Source: Endozoicomonas acroporae (GTDB lineage: Bacteria; Pseudomonadota; Gammaproteobacteria; Pseudomonadales; Endozoicomonadaceae). From it: a stretch of DNA of 64,000 bases. The DNA lies in contig NZ_PJPV01000009.1 in assembly GCF_002864045.1 (NCBI RefSeq), forward strand, positions 1-64,000, written 5' to 3'. Both the position numbers and the translations under genes were made by a program. Below, in pieces: positions 35,967 through 44,148 of this stretch. The notes below the pieces were generated by a model. That model searched no databases. It was not told the DNA's origin and saw only the letters and a program-made list of their open reading frames with translations. Position 1 is the stretch's first letter, and every line of letters starts with the position of its first letter.

Positions 35967-36524
35967 ATGAACCCCGGAAAAGCCCTGGAGTTACCGACTA
36001 TCTTGATTGCCGATGATGACCAGATCCTGTTACACACCCTTGCCACCTCACTCAGAAAAAGGGGGTTCAACCCCATTACGGCAGACACCATCGGTAAGGC
36101 GACCACCCTGCAACAACAACACCGCCCGGCCAGTGCGGTTGTCGATCTGAAAATCGGCAGTGAGAGTGGCCTCCGGCTTATTTCACTGTTACGCAACGTC
36201 AATCCAGATATTGAGATCATCGTACTAACCGGGTATGCCAGTATTGCCACCGCAGTCAGCGCCATTAAACTTGGGGCTAAAGACTATCTCTGCAAGCCGG
36301 TCGATACCTTACAGATACTCTCGGCACTCAATATCAGCCAGCGGCCTCATCAACCCGGCCCTGTCATCCCGGAAACAAGAATGCCGGTTTACCAGCTGGA
36401 ATGGGAGTATCTGCAAAAAGTCCTTCTGGAGCACAATGGCAATATCTCTGCCGCCGCCCGAAGCCTGGGCATGCATCGCAGGACATTGCAGCGAAAACTC
36501 AACAAACGGTCAGGTTCCCGCTGA
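35967..36524 (+). CDS. regA: RegA/PrrA-type response regulator with Fis-like HTH
   Basis: The protein is 186 aa, the normal RegA length. The receiver domain has the acidic pocket IADDDQILL, phosphoacceptor Asp60 in SAVVDLKIGSESGL, and Lys in DYLCKPVDTLQ. A Pro linker (PHQPGPVIPE) leads to the Fis-type helix-turn-helix YLQKVLLEHNGNISAAARSL plus GMHRRTLQRKLNKR, nearly diagnostic for the ActR/PrrA/RegA group. It controls respiration and redox genes in known systems. The ATG at 35967 follows the kinase stop by seven bases. The 3-prime third of the gene is duplicated at 38363. Confidence 0.93.
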   Translation: MNPGKALELPTILIADDDQILLHTLATSLRKRGFNPITADTIGKATTLQQQHRPASAVVDLKIGSESGLRLISLLRNVNPDIEIIVLTGYASIATAVSAIKLGAKDYLCKPVDTLQILSALNISQRPHQPGPVIPETRMPVYQLEWEYLQKVLLEHNGNISAAARSLGMHRRTLQRKLNKRSGSR

Positions 36525-36545
36525 AATTATGTAAGCATTTACACG

Positions 36546-36736
36546 CTATCCATCAGCCAGTGGGCCTGGCTCTTTTCAGCCAGCGCCCTGACTATGGCAC
36601 TGGCCCTGACACCGTCTATGCTTGTTACTTTGATCAGTGGCTATTTTCTGGGGTGGACAGCGCTTTTCTATATCCTGATTTCCTACCCGGCAGCGTCTGT
36701 CCTCGGTTATCTGGTTGGGAAATCACTGGATCATGG
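36546..36736 (+). pseudogene. Internal fragment of the TVP38/DedA membrane protein gene
   Basis: These 191 bp match 38819-39009 almost perfectly (for example CTATCCATCAGCCAGTGGGC). The matching region of the intact gene encodes ISQWAWLFSASALTMALALT onward to GKSLDHG. The gene's 5-prime part is missing through a deletion of about 218 bp after the regulator stop codon. The 3-prime part stops at ATCATGG, where the P5 upstream sequence (CGGAAAACAGGACAGCC) begins. Confidence 0.9.
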
Positions 36737-36796
36737 CGGAAAACAGGACAGCCTCCCTGGAAAATTCCTGTCAAGTCTCAACATAAATAGCAACAG

Positions 36797-38299
36797 ATGG
36801 GGATTGAAATGAATATCAACCTGTTTGCCAATGGCTCCACCTTTGGCGTGCCCTTCAGCGGCCCTCCTGACAGGTTTACGGAGGGTAAAGGGTGTAGGGA
36901 GAAACTGCATGGCCGAAGTCGTCTTATTAAATCGATTCGGGTGCCAGTCAAAACAGCCTACTTTACCAATCCGTTTACGCCCAGGCCTTATGGCGAGGCA
37001 TTGTATTTATTTGGAGATTTTGATTTTGAGCATACGCTCAAAGTGGGGGACACAGGAATGATCCGCCTCAATCCGGATCTCCGATTTATGCCCGCTGAGA
37101 TTTTTAGCCGCTGTGAAGCAATCCCCCTGAAAATACTGGCGGACAGGAAGGTTGCTGTCGTGGTTAGTGACAATAAATACCAAACGCTCGGAGAGGTTGG
37201 TGAGCAGAACAGGCGTCAATCGTTTTATTATCATTCCAATACGGCCATGCATCCTGAATTATCTGATGAACGTATAGCTGAATTAGCAAAACTTGGATTT
37301 TTCCTTAAGCCCGGGGATGATATGAATGGATTATTGAGTAGGGGAATCCAGCCCGTTTTCAATATCAATTTCAATCATAGTGGCGCTTTCGGTGCAATAC
37401 CTCATTGCTTCGACCTGTCAACCTTAGACGAGCACCTCCCTGAATACAAACATTTATTCGGCCATGATGTATTGCAGTGCCCTATCATCGAAACTGGCCA
37501 GGCTTCCCAGGCAGCTTATGTCTCTTCCGTTTATTCACCGACGGACAAAAATCACCTGCTTCTCATCAGGCCTGCTGATACCAAACTACCCATGCTGCAA
37601 GGGACTGAGCTTATCGAAACGAAGTATCAGGCAATGATTGATCGGGCTGTTAACGCTGGCCAACCAACAAGTATTGAAAATGAGGGGGTGGTCAAATCGT
37701 TACGGGAAGCGGAGTTTTTTATGGCTCCTTACCAAAAGTCTATAATGTTTTGTCAATCGGCCATCAGGGCGTTGAATACCTACCCGCAAGAGCACCCCGA
37801 TCTCTCTGTTGCCATTAATAAAGCAATCCGTCGATTGGCATTCTCCGAACAATACATGACTGATTGTGCGGGCCTGGTCAGGCAAGCCATTGTGTATGAT
37901 GAACTGATGCAGCTTGAAAATACCAGTACTAAGGAAGAACTGAAAATTAAACAGGAAGAAATCAGTCAGCAGTTTATCCATAAGGAGGTGGAATGGCATA
38001 AGAAAGCGGCGCAGGAAGAAATCCTTTCGGGAAAAGACTCTTATTTCCCAATGATCAACCTGCACTCGCTCATCATGACGTCACTCGGTGACCTGTTAAT
38101 GGCAATGGGTTATCGCAACTCTCAGGGCGAAAACGCATTGCGAGACAAAATCGTTGATTGGAAAGCAGAGGCAGAAACTATTTGTGCCCAGACAGATGAG
38201 CTGCTTTCTGATCGGAAGACCATTCATTCATTAAAGCTAAAGAGTATTTGGGTTTCCATTGAGAGCACAGATGCAGAGGATGACGTTGAAAATCCCTGA
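36797..38299 (+). CDS. Tandem paralog P5, unknown family
   Basis: The protein is 500 aa and separated from the other four by the kinase and regulator genes. The N-terminal half resembles P1 (SGPPDRFTEGKGCREKLHGR), and the middle has the P1/P2 segment YQAMIDRAVNAGQPTSI, whereas its 3-prime flank is that of P4. In the first codons the second ATG of P1 is ATT, which favours the ATG at 36809 or 36797 as start. The copy is thus a mosaic of two lineages. The function is unknown. Confidence 0.8.
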   Translation: MGIEMNINLFANGSTFGVPFSGPPDRFTEGKGCREKLHGRSRLIKSIRVPVKTAYFTNPFTPRPYGEALYLFGDFDFEHTLKVGDTGMIRLNPDLRFMPAEIFSRCEAIPLKILADRKVAVVVSDNKYQTLGEVGEQNRRQSFYYHSNTAMHPELSDERIAELAKLGFFLKPGDDMNGLLSRGIQPVFNINFNHSGAFGAIPHCFDLSTLDEHLPEYKHLFGHDVLQCPIIETGQASQAAYVSSVYSPTDKNHLLLIRPADTKLPMLQGTELIETKYQAMIDRAVNAGQPTSIENEGVVKSLREAEFFMAPYQKSIMFCQSAIRALNTYPQEHPDLSVAINKAIRRLAFSEQYMTDCAGLVRQAIVYDELMQLENTSTKEELKIKQEEISQQFIHKEVEWHKKAAQEEILSGKDSYFPMINLHSLIMTSLGDLLMAMGYRNSQGENALRDKIVDWKAEAETICAQTDELLSDRKTIHSLKLKSIWVSIESTDAEDDVENP

Positions 38300-38340
38300 C
38301 CGGGATAAAAAAACCAATTTTCGAGTCTGAGGGTATTCAA

Positions 38341-38366
38341 TATGATTTCATATGGTTAGCTACTTA
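38341..38366. repeat. Terminal remnant of a TAAGTAGTT element
   Basis: TATGATTTCATATGGTTAGC followed by TACTTA matches one end of the elements at 3339 and 17972 (GATTTCATTTGGTTAACTAC). The rest of the element is missing. The last four bases CTTA are shared with the regulator gene fragment that follows, a possible microhomology junction. Confidence 0.8.
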
Positions 38367-38579
38367 CAGATACTCTCGGCACTCAATATCAGCCAGCGGC
38401 CTCATCAACCCGGCCCTGTCATCCCGGAAACTAGAATGCCGGTTTACCAGCTGGAATGGGAGTATCTGCAAAAAGTCCTTCTGGAGCACAATGGCAATAT
38501 CTCTGCCGCCGCCCGAAGCCTGGGCATGCATCGCAGGACACTGCAGCGAAAACTCAACAAACGATCAGGCTCCCGTTGA
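38352..38579 (+). pseudogene. Orphan C-terminal HTH of the RegA-type regulator
   Basis: The DNA from 38363 duplicates the last third of regA. The frame is open for 75 codons from an ATG supplied by the element remnant: MVSYLQILSALNISQRPH continues into the linker and the complete Fis-type HTH (GMHRRTLQRKLNKRSGSR). The receiver domain is absent. If translated it would be a free DNA-binding domain; no ribosome site is clear, so I class it as a pseudogene with reservations. Confidence 0.75.
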
Positions 38580-38620
38580 AATTATGCACGCATTATTGCC
38601 TCTTCTCTGTCGTAGCCATT

Positions 38621-39418
38621 ATGCTTGTGGGTTTTACAGGCAGCGGCCAGTCTTTTCCAGTGAATTGCTTATTGTTTCGTAGCGCTTTCTTGCGAGGCTC
38701 TTTTTTCAGAAAGAATCGTCAGATACTCTCACTGATGGGCCTGCTCAGTATTACCTCCCTCTTTGGCAGCACCCTGGTCACCACACTGGCGATCACCTGG
38801 CAGGAGACGCTTTCCACACTATCCATCAGCCAGTGGGCCTGGCTCTTTTCAGCCAGCGCCCTGACCATGGCGCTGGCCCTGACACCGTCTACGCTGATTG
38901 CCCTGATCAGTGGCTATTTTCTGGGGTGGACAGCGCTTTTCTATATCCTGATTTCCTATCCGGCAGCGTCTGTCCTCGGTTATCTGGTCGGGAAATCACT
39001 GGATCATGGGAAGCTGATGCGGACACTCCCGCCGAACTCCCGAATACATCTGATTCTTGAGGAGCTGAAACATCATCAGTGGCCGCTGGTCGTTCTGACC
39101 CGGATTTCCCCGGTCCTGCCCTTTTCATTAATGAACCTGGTGTTACCCGCGATTGGCATCCGCCTTCCTGCATTCCTGATCGCTGGCTTTATTGGCATGT
39201 TACCCAGAACGCTGTTTGCCCTTTGGGCAGGGGTGCAGGCAAGAGACCTGATCTCTTTACTGAACAACCCGACGCAAGGTAATCTGTCCGTTATGGTCAT
39301 GGTGATAGCATCGATTCTTTCCATTGGCGGACTGCTTTATCTTGCCCAGAAAGCATCATCCACCATCATAATGAGACAGGCGGCAAACAAACGCGGGGAG
39401 ACCAAAACCTATGACTGA
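38621..39418 (+). CDS. TVP38/TMEM64 (DedA-like) family membrane protein
   Basis: The protein is 265 aa from the ATG at 38621; an ATG at 38735 is a possible later start. Six hydrophobic segments are visible. The family motif region is LISGYFLGWTALFYILISYP followed by ASVLGYLVGKSLDHG, with the second re-entrant part ISPVLPFSLMNLVLPAIGIR and FIGMLPRTLFALWAG. Members of this superfamily act in lipid transport or membrane homeostasis; the role here is not known. It overlaps the next gene by eight bases, so both are translated from one mRNA. Confidence 0.85.
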   Translation: MLVGFTGSGQSFPVNCLLFRSAFLRGSFFRKNRQILSLMGLLSITSLFGSTLVTTLAITWQETLSTLSISQWAWLFSASALTMALALTPSTLIALISGYFLGWTALFYILISYPAASVLGYLVGKSLDHGKLMRTLPPNSRIHLILEELKHHQWPLVVLTRISPVLPFSLMNLVLPAIGIRLPAFLIAGFIGMLPRTLFALWAGVQARDLISLLNNPTQGNLSVMVMVIASILSIGGLLYLAQKASSTIIMRQAANKRGETKTYD

Positions 39419-39938
39419 AAAGCGTGTTGCGCTGTTTGTTGATGTGCAGAACATCTATTACACCACCCGACAGTGCTATAACAGTCACTTTGATTACAAC
39501 GCATTCTGGGCACTTGTCAGCAAAGACAGAAAGATCACCAAGGCCATCGCCTACGCGATTGATCGCGGAGATCCAAAACAGCGGCAATTTCAGGACATTC
39601 TTCGAGCCATTGGCTTTGAAGTAAAGCTGAAACCCTATATTCAAAGAAGCGATGGCACCTCAAAGGGGGACTGGGATGTCGGGATAACGCTGGATGTTAT
39701 GAGCTGGGCACCCGAAGTCGATACCATTGCTCTCGCTTCCGGTGATGGTGACTTTGACCTGCTGTTGCAAAGAGTGCAACAGGATTTTGGTCGGCAGACT
39801 GAGGTATACAGTGTTGAGGCGCTGACAGCATCTTCCCTGATTCAATCGTCCAGTCACTTTATTCCAATTACCCACGACCTGTTACTGCCAATCAAGAGTG
39901 CGAAAAACAGTCAACAAAAAGTAACAAACACTATATAA
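39411..39938 (+). CDS. NYN domain (LabA/DUF88-like) protein
   Basis: The protein is 175 aa. It is a PIN-like RNase fold protein with the NYN signature: FVDVQNIYYT at the start, KGDWDVGITLDVMSWAP and ALASGDGDFDLLLQRVQQ, each contributing conserved acidic residues for metal-dependent cleavage of RNA. The start overlaps the membrane protein gene by eight bases. It forms the end of the probable regB-regA-TVP38-NYN transcript in the ancestral arrangement. Confidence 0.9.
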   Translation: MTEKRVALFVDVQNIYYTTRQCYNSHFDYNAFWALVSKDRKITKAIAYAIDRGDPKQRQFQDILRAIGFEVKLKPYIQRSDGTSKGDWDVGITLDVMSWAPEVDTIALASGDGDFDLLLQRVQQDFGRQTEVYSVEALTASSLIQSSSHFIPITHDLLLPIKSAKNSQQKVTNTI

Positions 39939-40258
39939 ATCAAAGCATTAATTTCTTATCCAAGCGGGTCTTCCACCCCCTGATTTCAGGTTAAAATTCA
40001 TCTGATAATTTGTTTTTCACAAACTTGATAAAATCTTTGACATCCCTTCGGACAGCTATTAGAGTTCCTATTGGCCATTATTGAGAAGAACGAAAAATCG
40101 TTTTACTTTTTGAGTACTTCCTGATCGTCACACCACTTCTTAGTTTAAGTTATGCTGCTTTAATTGCTTTACTCTTAAATAGATATATGAAGATGTGACT
40201 ACACATTGGCTTAACGCGTGTACAACGCATTTTTATAGAAATATTCAGGAGACATTGC
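39939..40258 (+). promoter_or_regulatory. Upstream region of the cold-shock gene
   Basis: These 320 bp are AT-rich and hold no gene. The ribosome site TTCAGGAGACATTGC is at the right end. E. coli cspA-type genes have long 5-prime leaders that act as thermosensors; this stretch has room for one (for example AACGCGTGTACAACGC close to the gene), but no structure was computed. Confidence 0.45.
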
Positions 40259-40468
40259 ATGTCTAAATCGACCGGAACGGTAAAGTGGTTCAGTGAAGAG
40301 AAAGGCTTTGGCTTTATCGCTCAGGATAACGGCGGTCCAGACGTTTTCGTTCACTTCCGTGCCATCATTGGCGACGGTTTCAAAACTCTCGCTGAAGGTC
40401 AGGCTGTGACCTTTGACGTTGAGCAGGGCCAGAAAGGTCTTCAGGCTGCCAACGTAGAGAAAGTATAA
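40259..40468 (+). CDS. Cold-shock domain protein (CspA family)
   Basis: The protein is 69 aa, the exact size of the family. RNP1 is KGFGFI and RNP2 is VFVHF, with the usual start [20 protein letters not shown]. It binds single-stranded RNA and DNA as an RNA chaperone. AGGAG stands seven bases before the ATG and a strong terminator follows 24 bp after the stop. Whether it is cold-inducible cannot be read from the coding sequence. Confidence 0.96.
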   Translation: MSKSTGTVKWFSEEKGFGFIAQDNGGPDVFVHFRAIIGDGFKTLAEGQAVTFDVEQGQKGLQAANVEKV

Positions 40469-40492
40469 GCTTTTCCCTTTGCGGGAAAACAG

Positions 40493-40522
40493 AAAAAGAG
40501 CACCATAAGGTGCTCTTTTTTT
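40493..40522 (+). terminator. Terminator of the cold-shock gene
   Basis: AAAAAGAGCACC, a four-base loop and GGTGCTCTTTTTTTA form a strong stem with a T-tract. It works in both directions in principle. The span 40523-40797 to the modC end shows no gene. Confidence 0.93.
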
Positions 40523-40797
40523 ATGGGTTAATCCAGCCCTCTTGAGGAAATCAAACCAGTAGCACTGCACAGCCCATTGGTAGAAAAAAGTGCCAAAACG
40601 ATACAATGGCGCACATAAGTTCCCATCCAATGAGGGTCGGACTAATGGAATCAAAATCCGGTTTCATTTGATCCAATGCTAACGGCAGAAGAAAAACAAA
40701 ATGGGAGCGTTTTACTTTTTCTACTTGAAACCTTTGTCAAAAGTTAGCATACGCTGCTATTCAAAACCTCTCCTTCGCTGGGTATCAGACACCTGTC

Positions 40798-41871
40798 TTA
40801 GACAACATCCAGACAGGCCCCTTTAAAATGGGCAAAAACACGTTGCCCCACTGACAAATTCAATAACCCCAGCGCTCTTCTGGTGACCAGCGCCAGCAAT
40901 GTCTGCCCTTCCGCCGCCATAAACAGCATGACATTTTTGGAATCCAGTTCCTGAATAGCCTGAATCGTTGTTGCCACTCGATTCTGAACACTTGTGCAGT
41001 GGATATCTTCCACCACAATACTGACTTCATGAGCCGGCAATATCACTCTCAGGCCGGTTCCCGGGAGTGCTGAAATCTGATTGACCAGCAATTTCTGACC
41101 ACCCAATAACAGCTCGGTGAAACCATATTGGTGATCGTGGCTGCCCACCTGCACTTCCAGAATGGACAGTGCACAGTCATCCCGGGTTAATAAAGAACCT
41201 GGCCGACTGAGTAATTGACGACACTCGCCCCGGGATACAACCTGCCCCTGGTCAATAAGCAGCAGTTTATCAGCCAGCCGTGCCACCTCTTCACGGGCAT
41301 GACTCACCATAACAACCGGTATGCCAAAGTGCTGATGGATATTTCTCAAACAGGGAAGAATGCTTGTTTTTGATGACCAGTCCAGTGACGCCAGCGGTTC
41401 ATCCATTAATAGAAGACGGGGTGCATTTAATAAGGTGCGGGCAATGGCCACACGCTGTTTCTCACCGCCAGACAGTTTATCAACCGTACGCCCCAAGAGA
41501 TGCACAATATCGAGCTGCTCAACCACCTCGGATAATGACGGCATGGCAACATTGGCTCTGGCCCGCCGCAAGGCAAACCGGAGGTTTTCCATAACGTCCA
41601 GGTGGGGAAACAGCCTGGCTTCCTGAAATATATAGCCAATGCCCCGTTGTTCCGGCGGAACCCATATTCCCTGTTCCGAGTCCTGCCAGATTTCATCATT
41701 AAACTGAAGCCGCCCCCTGGCATGACTTTCCAAACCCGCGATGGTTCTCAGCAATGAGGTTTTACCACACCCGGAACGCCCCATCATGGCCCAGGTGTTA
41801 TCGGTATCCAGTGACTCATCAACACTAAGAACAAAGCGGTCCCGGGGCAGCTGAATATCAATTCTTAGCAT
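40798..41871 (-). CDS. modC: Molybdate ABC transporter ATP-binding protein ModC
   Basis: The protein is 357 aa, typical for ModC. It shows Walker A GRSGCGKTSLLRTIAG, the ABC signature LSGGEKQRVAIARTL and Walker B LLLMDEPLASLD, with the H loop in VMVSHAREEV. The C-terminal TOBE/MOP domain (GLRVILPAHEVSIVVEDIHC onward to GACLDVV) binds oxyanion and regulates activity. Its start codon overlaps the modB stop by one base (TAATG type), implying coupled translation. It is the last gene of the Mo cluster transcript. Confidence 0.96.
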   Translation of the reverse strand: MLRIDIQLPRDRFVLSVDESLDTDNTWAMMGRSGCGKTSLLRTIAGLESHARGRLQFNDEIWQDSEQGIWVPPEQRGIGYIFQEARLFPHLDVMENLRFALRRARANVAMPSLSEVVEQLDIVHLLGRTVDKLSGGEKQRVAIARTLLNAPRLLLMDEPLASLDWSSKTSILPCLRNIHQHFGIPVVMVSHAREEVARLADKLLLIDQGQVVSRGECRQLLSRPGSLLTRDDCALSILEVQVGSHDHQYGFTELLLGGQKLLVNQISALPGTGLRVILPAHEVSIVVEDIHCTSVQNRVATTIQAIQELDSKNVMLFMAAEGQTLLALVTRRALGLLNLSVGQRVFAHFKGACLDVV

Positions 41872-42563
41872 TAATAACGACCAGGGTGTGATTTGAGGGG
41901 TAATTGAGCCACGGGCTGACGATCAAGGCTGTAAAGGGTAATCAGCAAAATCATGGCAAACACCATCAGTCCCGCTGCAATCTGGTGTGCTTCGGTAAAC
42001 TGCTGCGATTCCACGGCATCGAACAGGGCAATGGACAGCACCTGTGTCTCTCCGGGAATATTGCCGCCAATCATCAGCACCACACCAAACTCCCCAACGG
42101 TATGGGCAAACCCCATGCAGGCCGCCAGAATCATCGCCCGGCGGGTACAGGGCAGTACCACATTAAAGAAACGGTCCATGCGCCCGGCCCCCATCATGGC
42201 TGCCGCCTCAAGCAGACCTTTATCCAGCTGTTCAAACGCTCGTTGCAAAGGTTGCACGACAAAGGGCATAGAGCAGATAACAGAAGCGATCACCAGCCCG
42301 GTAAAACTGAACGCCAGGGTGGTGCCGGTCAGGGACAGCCAGAGCTGCCCGGGAGCGTAGTTTGGCGAGCAAAGCAACAGTATATAAAAGCCAAGGACGG
42401 TGGGCGGTAATACCATTGGCAGACCCACCAGCGCTTCCAACAGGGGCCTTAGCCGACTCTGCATATTGGCCAGCCCCCAGGCCATGGGAATCGCCAGCAG
42501 CATCAGAATCACGGTGGTAATGGTGGCCAGTTTCAGCGTGACCCAGACAGCGGTGAGCAGCAT
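41871..42563 (-). CDS. modB: Molybdate ABC transporter permease ModB
   Basis: The protein is 230 aa with five or six membrane helices. The inner-membrane component signature is EAAAMMGAGRMDRFFNVVLP (EAA loop that contacts ModC). The start follows the modA stop codon without a gap (TGAATG). E. coli ModB is 229 aa. It forms the channel for molybdate delivered by ModA. Confidence 0.96.
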   Translation of the reverse strand: MLLTAVWVTLKLATITTVILMLLAIPMAWGLANMQSRLRPLLEALVGLPMVLPPTVLGFYILLLCSPNYAPGQLWLSLTGTTLAFSFTGLVIASVICSMPFVVQPLQRAFEQLDKGLLEAAAMMGAGRMDRFFNVVLPCTRRAMILAACMGFAHTVGEFGVVLMIGGNIPGETQVLSIALFDAVESQQFTEAHQIAAGLMVFAMILLITLYSLDRQPVAQLPLKSHPGRY

Positions 42564-43517
42564 TCAGAGCGCTTCCCTTCGATTTTCGGACGTTGTTTTA
42601 TCGGCCATTGTCGTCGATACAGGGAAGTAACCCTGTCTGGCAATGGTGCGCTGGGCAGACGGTGACAAAATAAACGCTACAAATGCCCTGGCCGCCCCAG
42701 GTTGCCTGGTGCGCTTTAAGATAACCAGATCCTGCTGAATCGGATCATACAACGTTGCAGGAATCGAAAAAATATGACCGTCGTTGTCTACCAGCTGCGC
42801 TTTCGCCACCAGCCCTGCGGGAATATTGCCACTGGCCACAAACTGCCAGGCCTGCTGGACACTGGCCCCCTGAACCAGACGGGAGCGGAACGAGGACCAG
42901 AAGCCCAGCTTTTCCAGCACCTGCTGTGCCGCCAGACCATAAGGCGCCGTTGCCGGATTGGCAATGGCCAGGCGTCCCTGATAAACCGCCAGATCCTCCA
43001 GGGTCATGGTTCTCCCTTCTTTAGCGGAAAACCCGGGGCTCCATAGCACCAGTTCTCCCAGGGCGTATGGGTGTCGGCTGCCCTTCAGTGTCAGTCCTTT
43101 TTTTTCCAGCAGCTTCGGTCTGAGGCTATCTGCTGATAGAAAGATATCAAAAGGCGCACCGTGGGTAATCTGGTTATACAGCACACCGGTCGAGGCCGAG
43201 GAGATCAACAACCGGTGCCCGGTGTCTGCCTCAAATGCCTTTGCCAAAACGTCCAGCGATGGTTTGAAGTTTGCTGCAACGGCGACTTTCAGTTCTTCTG
43301 CGTAGACCGATGCCCCCGGAAAAGAGAGTACAAACGCTAAAAATAAGGTTTTCAGGAACTGTCCCGGGATAACTTCCTCTTTTTGCCACGGAGGCACGGA
43401 GGCACAGAGGAAAAGATTTTTTCTTTTCTCCGTGCCTCCGTGTCTCCGTGGCAAGTTTTTTCCTTTACTGGATAACAACGGAAATATGGAAGTTATTTCA
43501 GGACAGTTTCTTAACAT
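42564..43517 (-). CDS. modA: Molybdate-binding protein ModA with an element-derived N-terminal insertion
   Basis: The open frame from the ATG at 43517 has 317 aa. Family sequence begins at KTLFLAFVLSFPGASVYAEE, a good Sec signal peptide, then LKVAVAANFKPSLDVLAKAF and ISSASTGVLYNQITHGAPFD, the molybdate-binding Ser and Thr region. Between the ATG and KTLF lie 54 codons (LRNCPEITSIF to VIPGQFL) encoded entirely by a palindromic element, in frame and without stops. Joining ATG directly to AAAACC restores MKTLFLAF. A TTG at 43454 inside the element has AAGGA ahead of it and could be used instead. Either way, a normal signal peptide start is lost. Secretion may be impaired. Confidence 0.88.
   Translation of the reverse strand: MLRNCPEITSIFPLLSSKGKNLPRRHGGTEKRKNLFLCASVPPWQKEEVIPGQFLKTLFLAFVLSFPGASVYAEELKVAVAANFKPSLDVLAKAFEADTGHRLLISSASTGVLYNQITHGAPFDIFLSADSLRPKLLEKKGLTLKGSRHPYALGELVLWSPGFSAKEGRTMTLEDLAVYQGRLAIANPATAPYGLAAQQVLEKLGFWSSFRSRLVQGASVQQAWQFVASGNIPAGLVAKAQLVDNDGHIFSIPATLYDPIQQDLVILKRTRQPGAARAFVAFILSPSAQRTIARQGYFPVSTTMADKTTSENRREAL
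43350..43514. repeat. AGGAGTTGTCTGG-family element inserted in modA
   Basis: The ends TTCAGGAACTGTCCCGGGAT and the inverse of GGACAGTTTCTTAA are related, and both lead into AACTTCC (or GGAAGTT). The centre is the inverted pair TGCCACGGAGGCACGGAGGC and TGCCTCCGTGTCTCCGTGGC. The same core is in the element at 14337-14496. Its 162 net bases are a multiple of three, keeping modA in frame. Confidence 0.9.
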
Positions 43518-43551
43518 GAAGCAACCGTTTTTTACGCGTTCACTTGAAAGA

Positions 43552-43995
43552 TTAAAGCCAGCGATCCGCCGCTGCCTGGTCAGACTCACGCTCATCCACC
43601 CAGCGATCCCCTTCCGGTGTCGTCTCTTTCTTCCAGAACGGCGCACGGGTTTTCAGGTAATCCATAATAAACTCACAGGCTGCAAACGCTTCTTTGCGAT
43701 GGGCGCTGGCGACCCCCACAAAAACAATTCGGTCCCCGGGGTACATCTGGCCAATGCGATGGATAACCCGGACAGTTTGAAGCTCCCAACGTGCCATGGC
43801 CTCATCGATAATTTCCTGCAGGGCTTTTTCCGTCATCCCCGTATAATGTTCCAGAAACAGGCCACCCACCTTATCCCCAAGGTTCATATCGCGAACCGTA
43901 CCGGTAAAAGTGACAATCGCTCCTGATGACTTACTCCCTTCCAGGCGTTCATATTCCTGGGCGGGGCTAAAGTCTTCTGTTTGAATGGCAATCAA
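43552..43995 (-). CDS. moaE: Molybdopterin synthase catalytic subunit MoaE
   Basis: The protein is 147 aa from a TTG start, close to E. coli MoaE (150 aa). MoaE with thiocarboxylated MoaD converts cPMP to molybdopterin. Visible blocks are GAIVTFTGTVRDMNLGDKV, LFLEHYTGMTEKALQEI, VRVIHRIGQMYPGDRIVFVG, ASAHRKEAFAACEFIMDYLK and the end FWKKETTPEGDRWVDE with the catalytic Lys. I chose TTG 43995 (AGGA eight bases upstream) because the longer frame, from 44052, runs into a palindromic repeat. It lies 34 bp before the modA start. Confidence 0.93.
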   Translation of the reverse strand: MIAIQTEDFSPAQEYERLEGSKSSGAIVTFTGTVRDMNLGDKVGGLFLEHYTGMTEKALQEIIDEAMARWELQTVRVIHRIGQMYPGDRIVFVGVASAHRKEAFAACEFIMDYLKTRAPFWKKETTPEGDRWVDERESDQAAADRWL

Positions 43996-44027
43996 GGTTC
44001 TGATCCTGTTTGTCTTTTTGCACCACT

Positions 44028-44143
44028 TTTCACCACAAAGGCACAAAGACACAAAGTTTTTACGGGGCTTTCACGACAGTCTCAGACTGTGGGAACGAGA
44101 ACAAAATAAAGCCTTTGTGTCTTCGTGTCTTTGTGGTTCAAAT
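44028..44143. repeat. CACAAAGGCACAAAG palindromic element between moaD and moaE
   Basis: CACCACAAAGGCACAAAGAC and GTCTTCGTGTCTTTGTGGTT are inverted with mismatches. The centre carries CTTTCACGACAGTCTC, an end module of the element at 1399. The inner module equals that at 2102-2295. It lies within the mo gene transcript and would form a large hairpin in the mRNA. Confidence 0.85.
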
Positions 44144-44148
44144 AAAAA

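Noticed and set aside
40211-40654. 147-codon minus-strand frame across the cold-shock gene
   Set aside because: It covers the cold-shock gene and its terminator in antisense and lacks family features.
43518-43646. N-terminal extension of modA upstream of 43517
   Set aside because: It overlaps moaE on the same strand in another frame and shows no family similarity.
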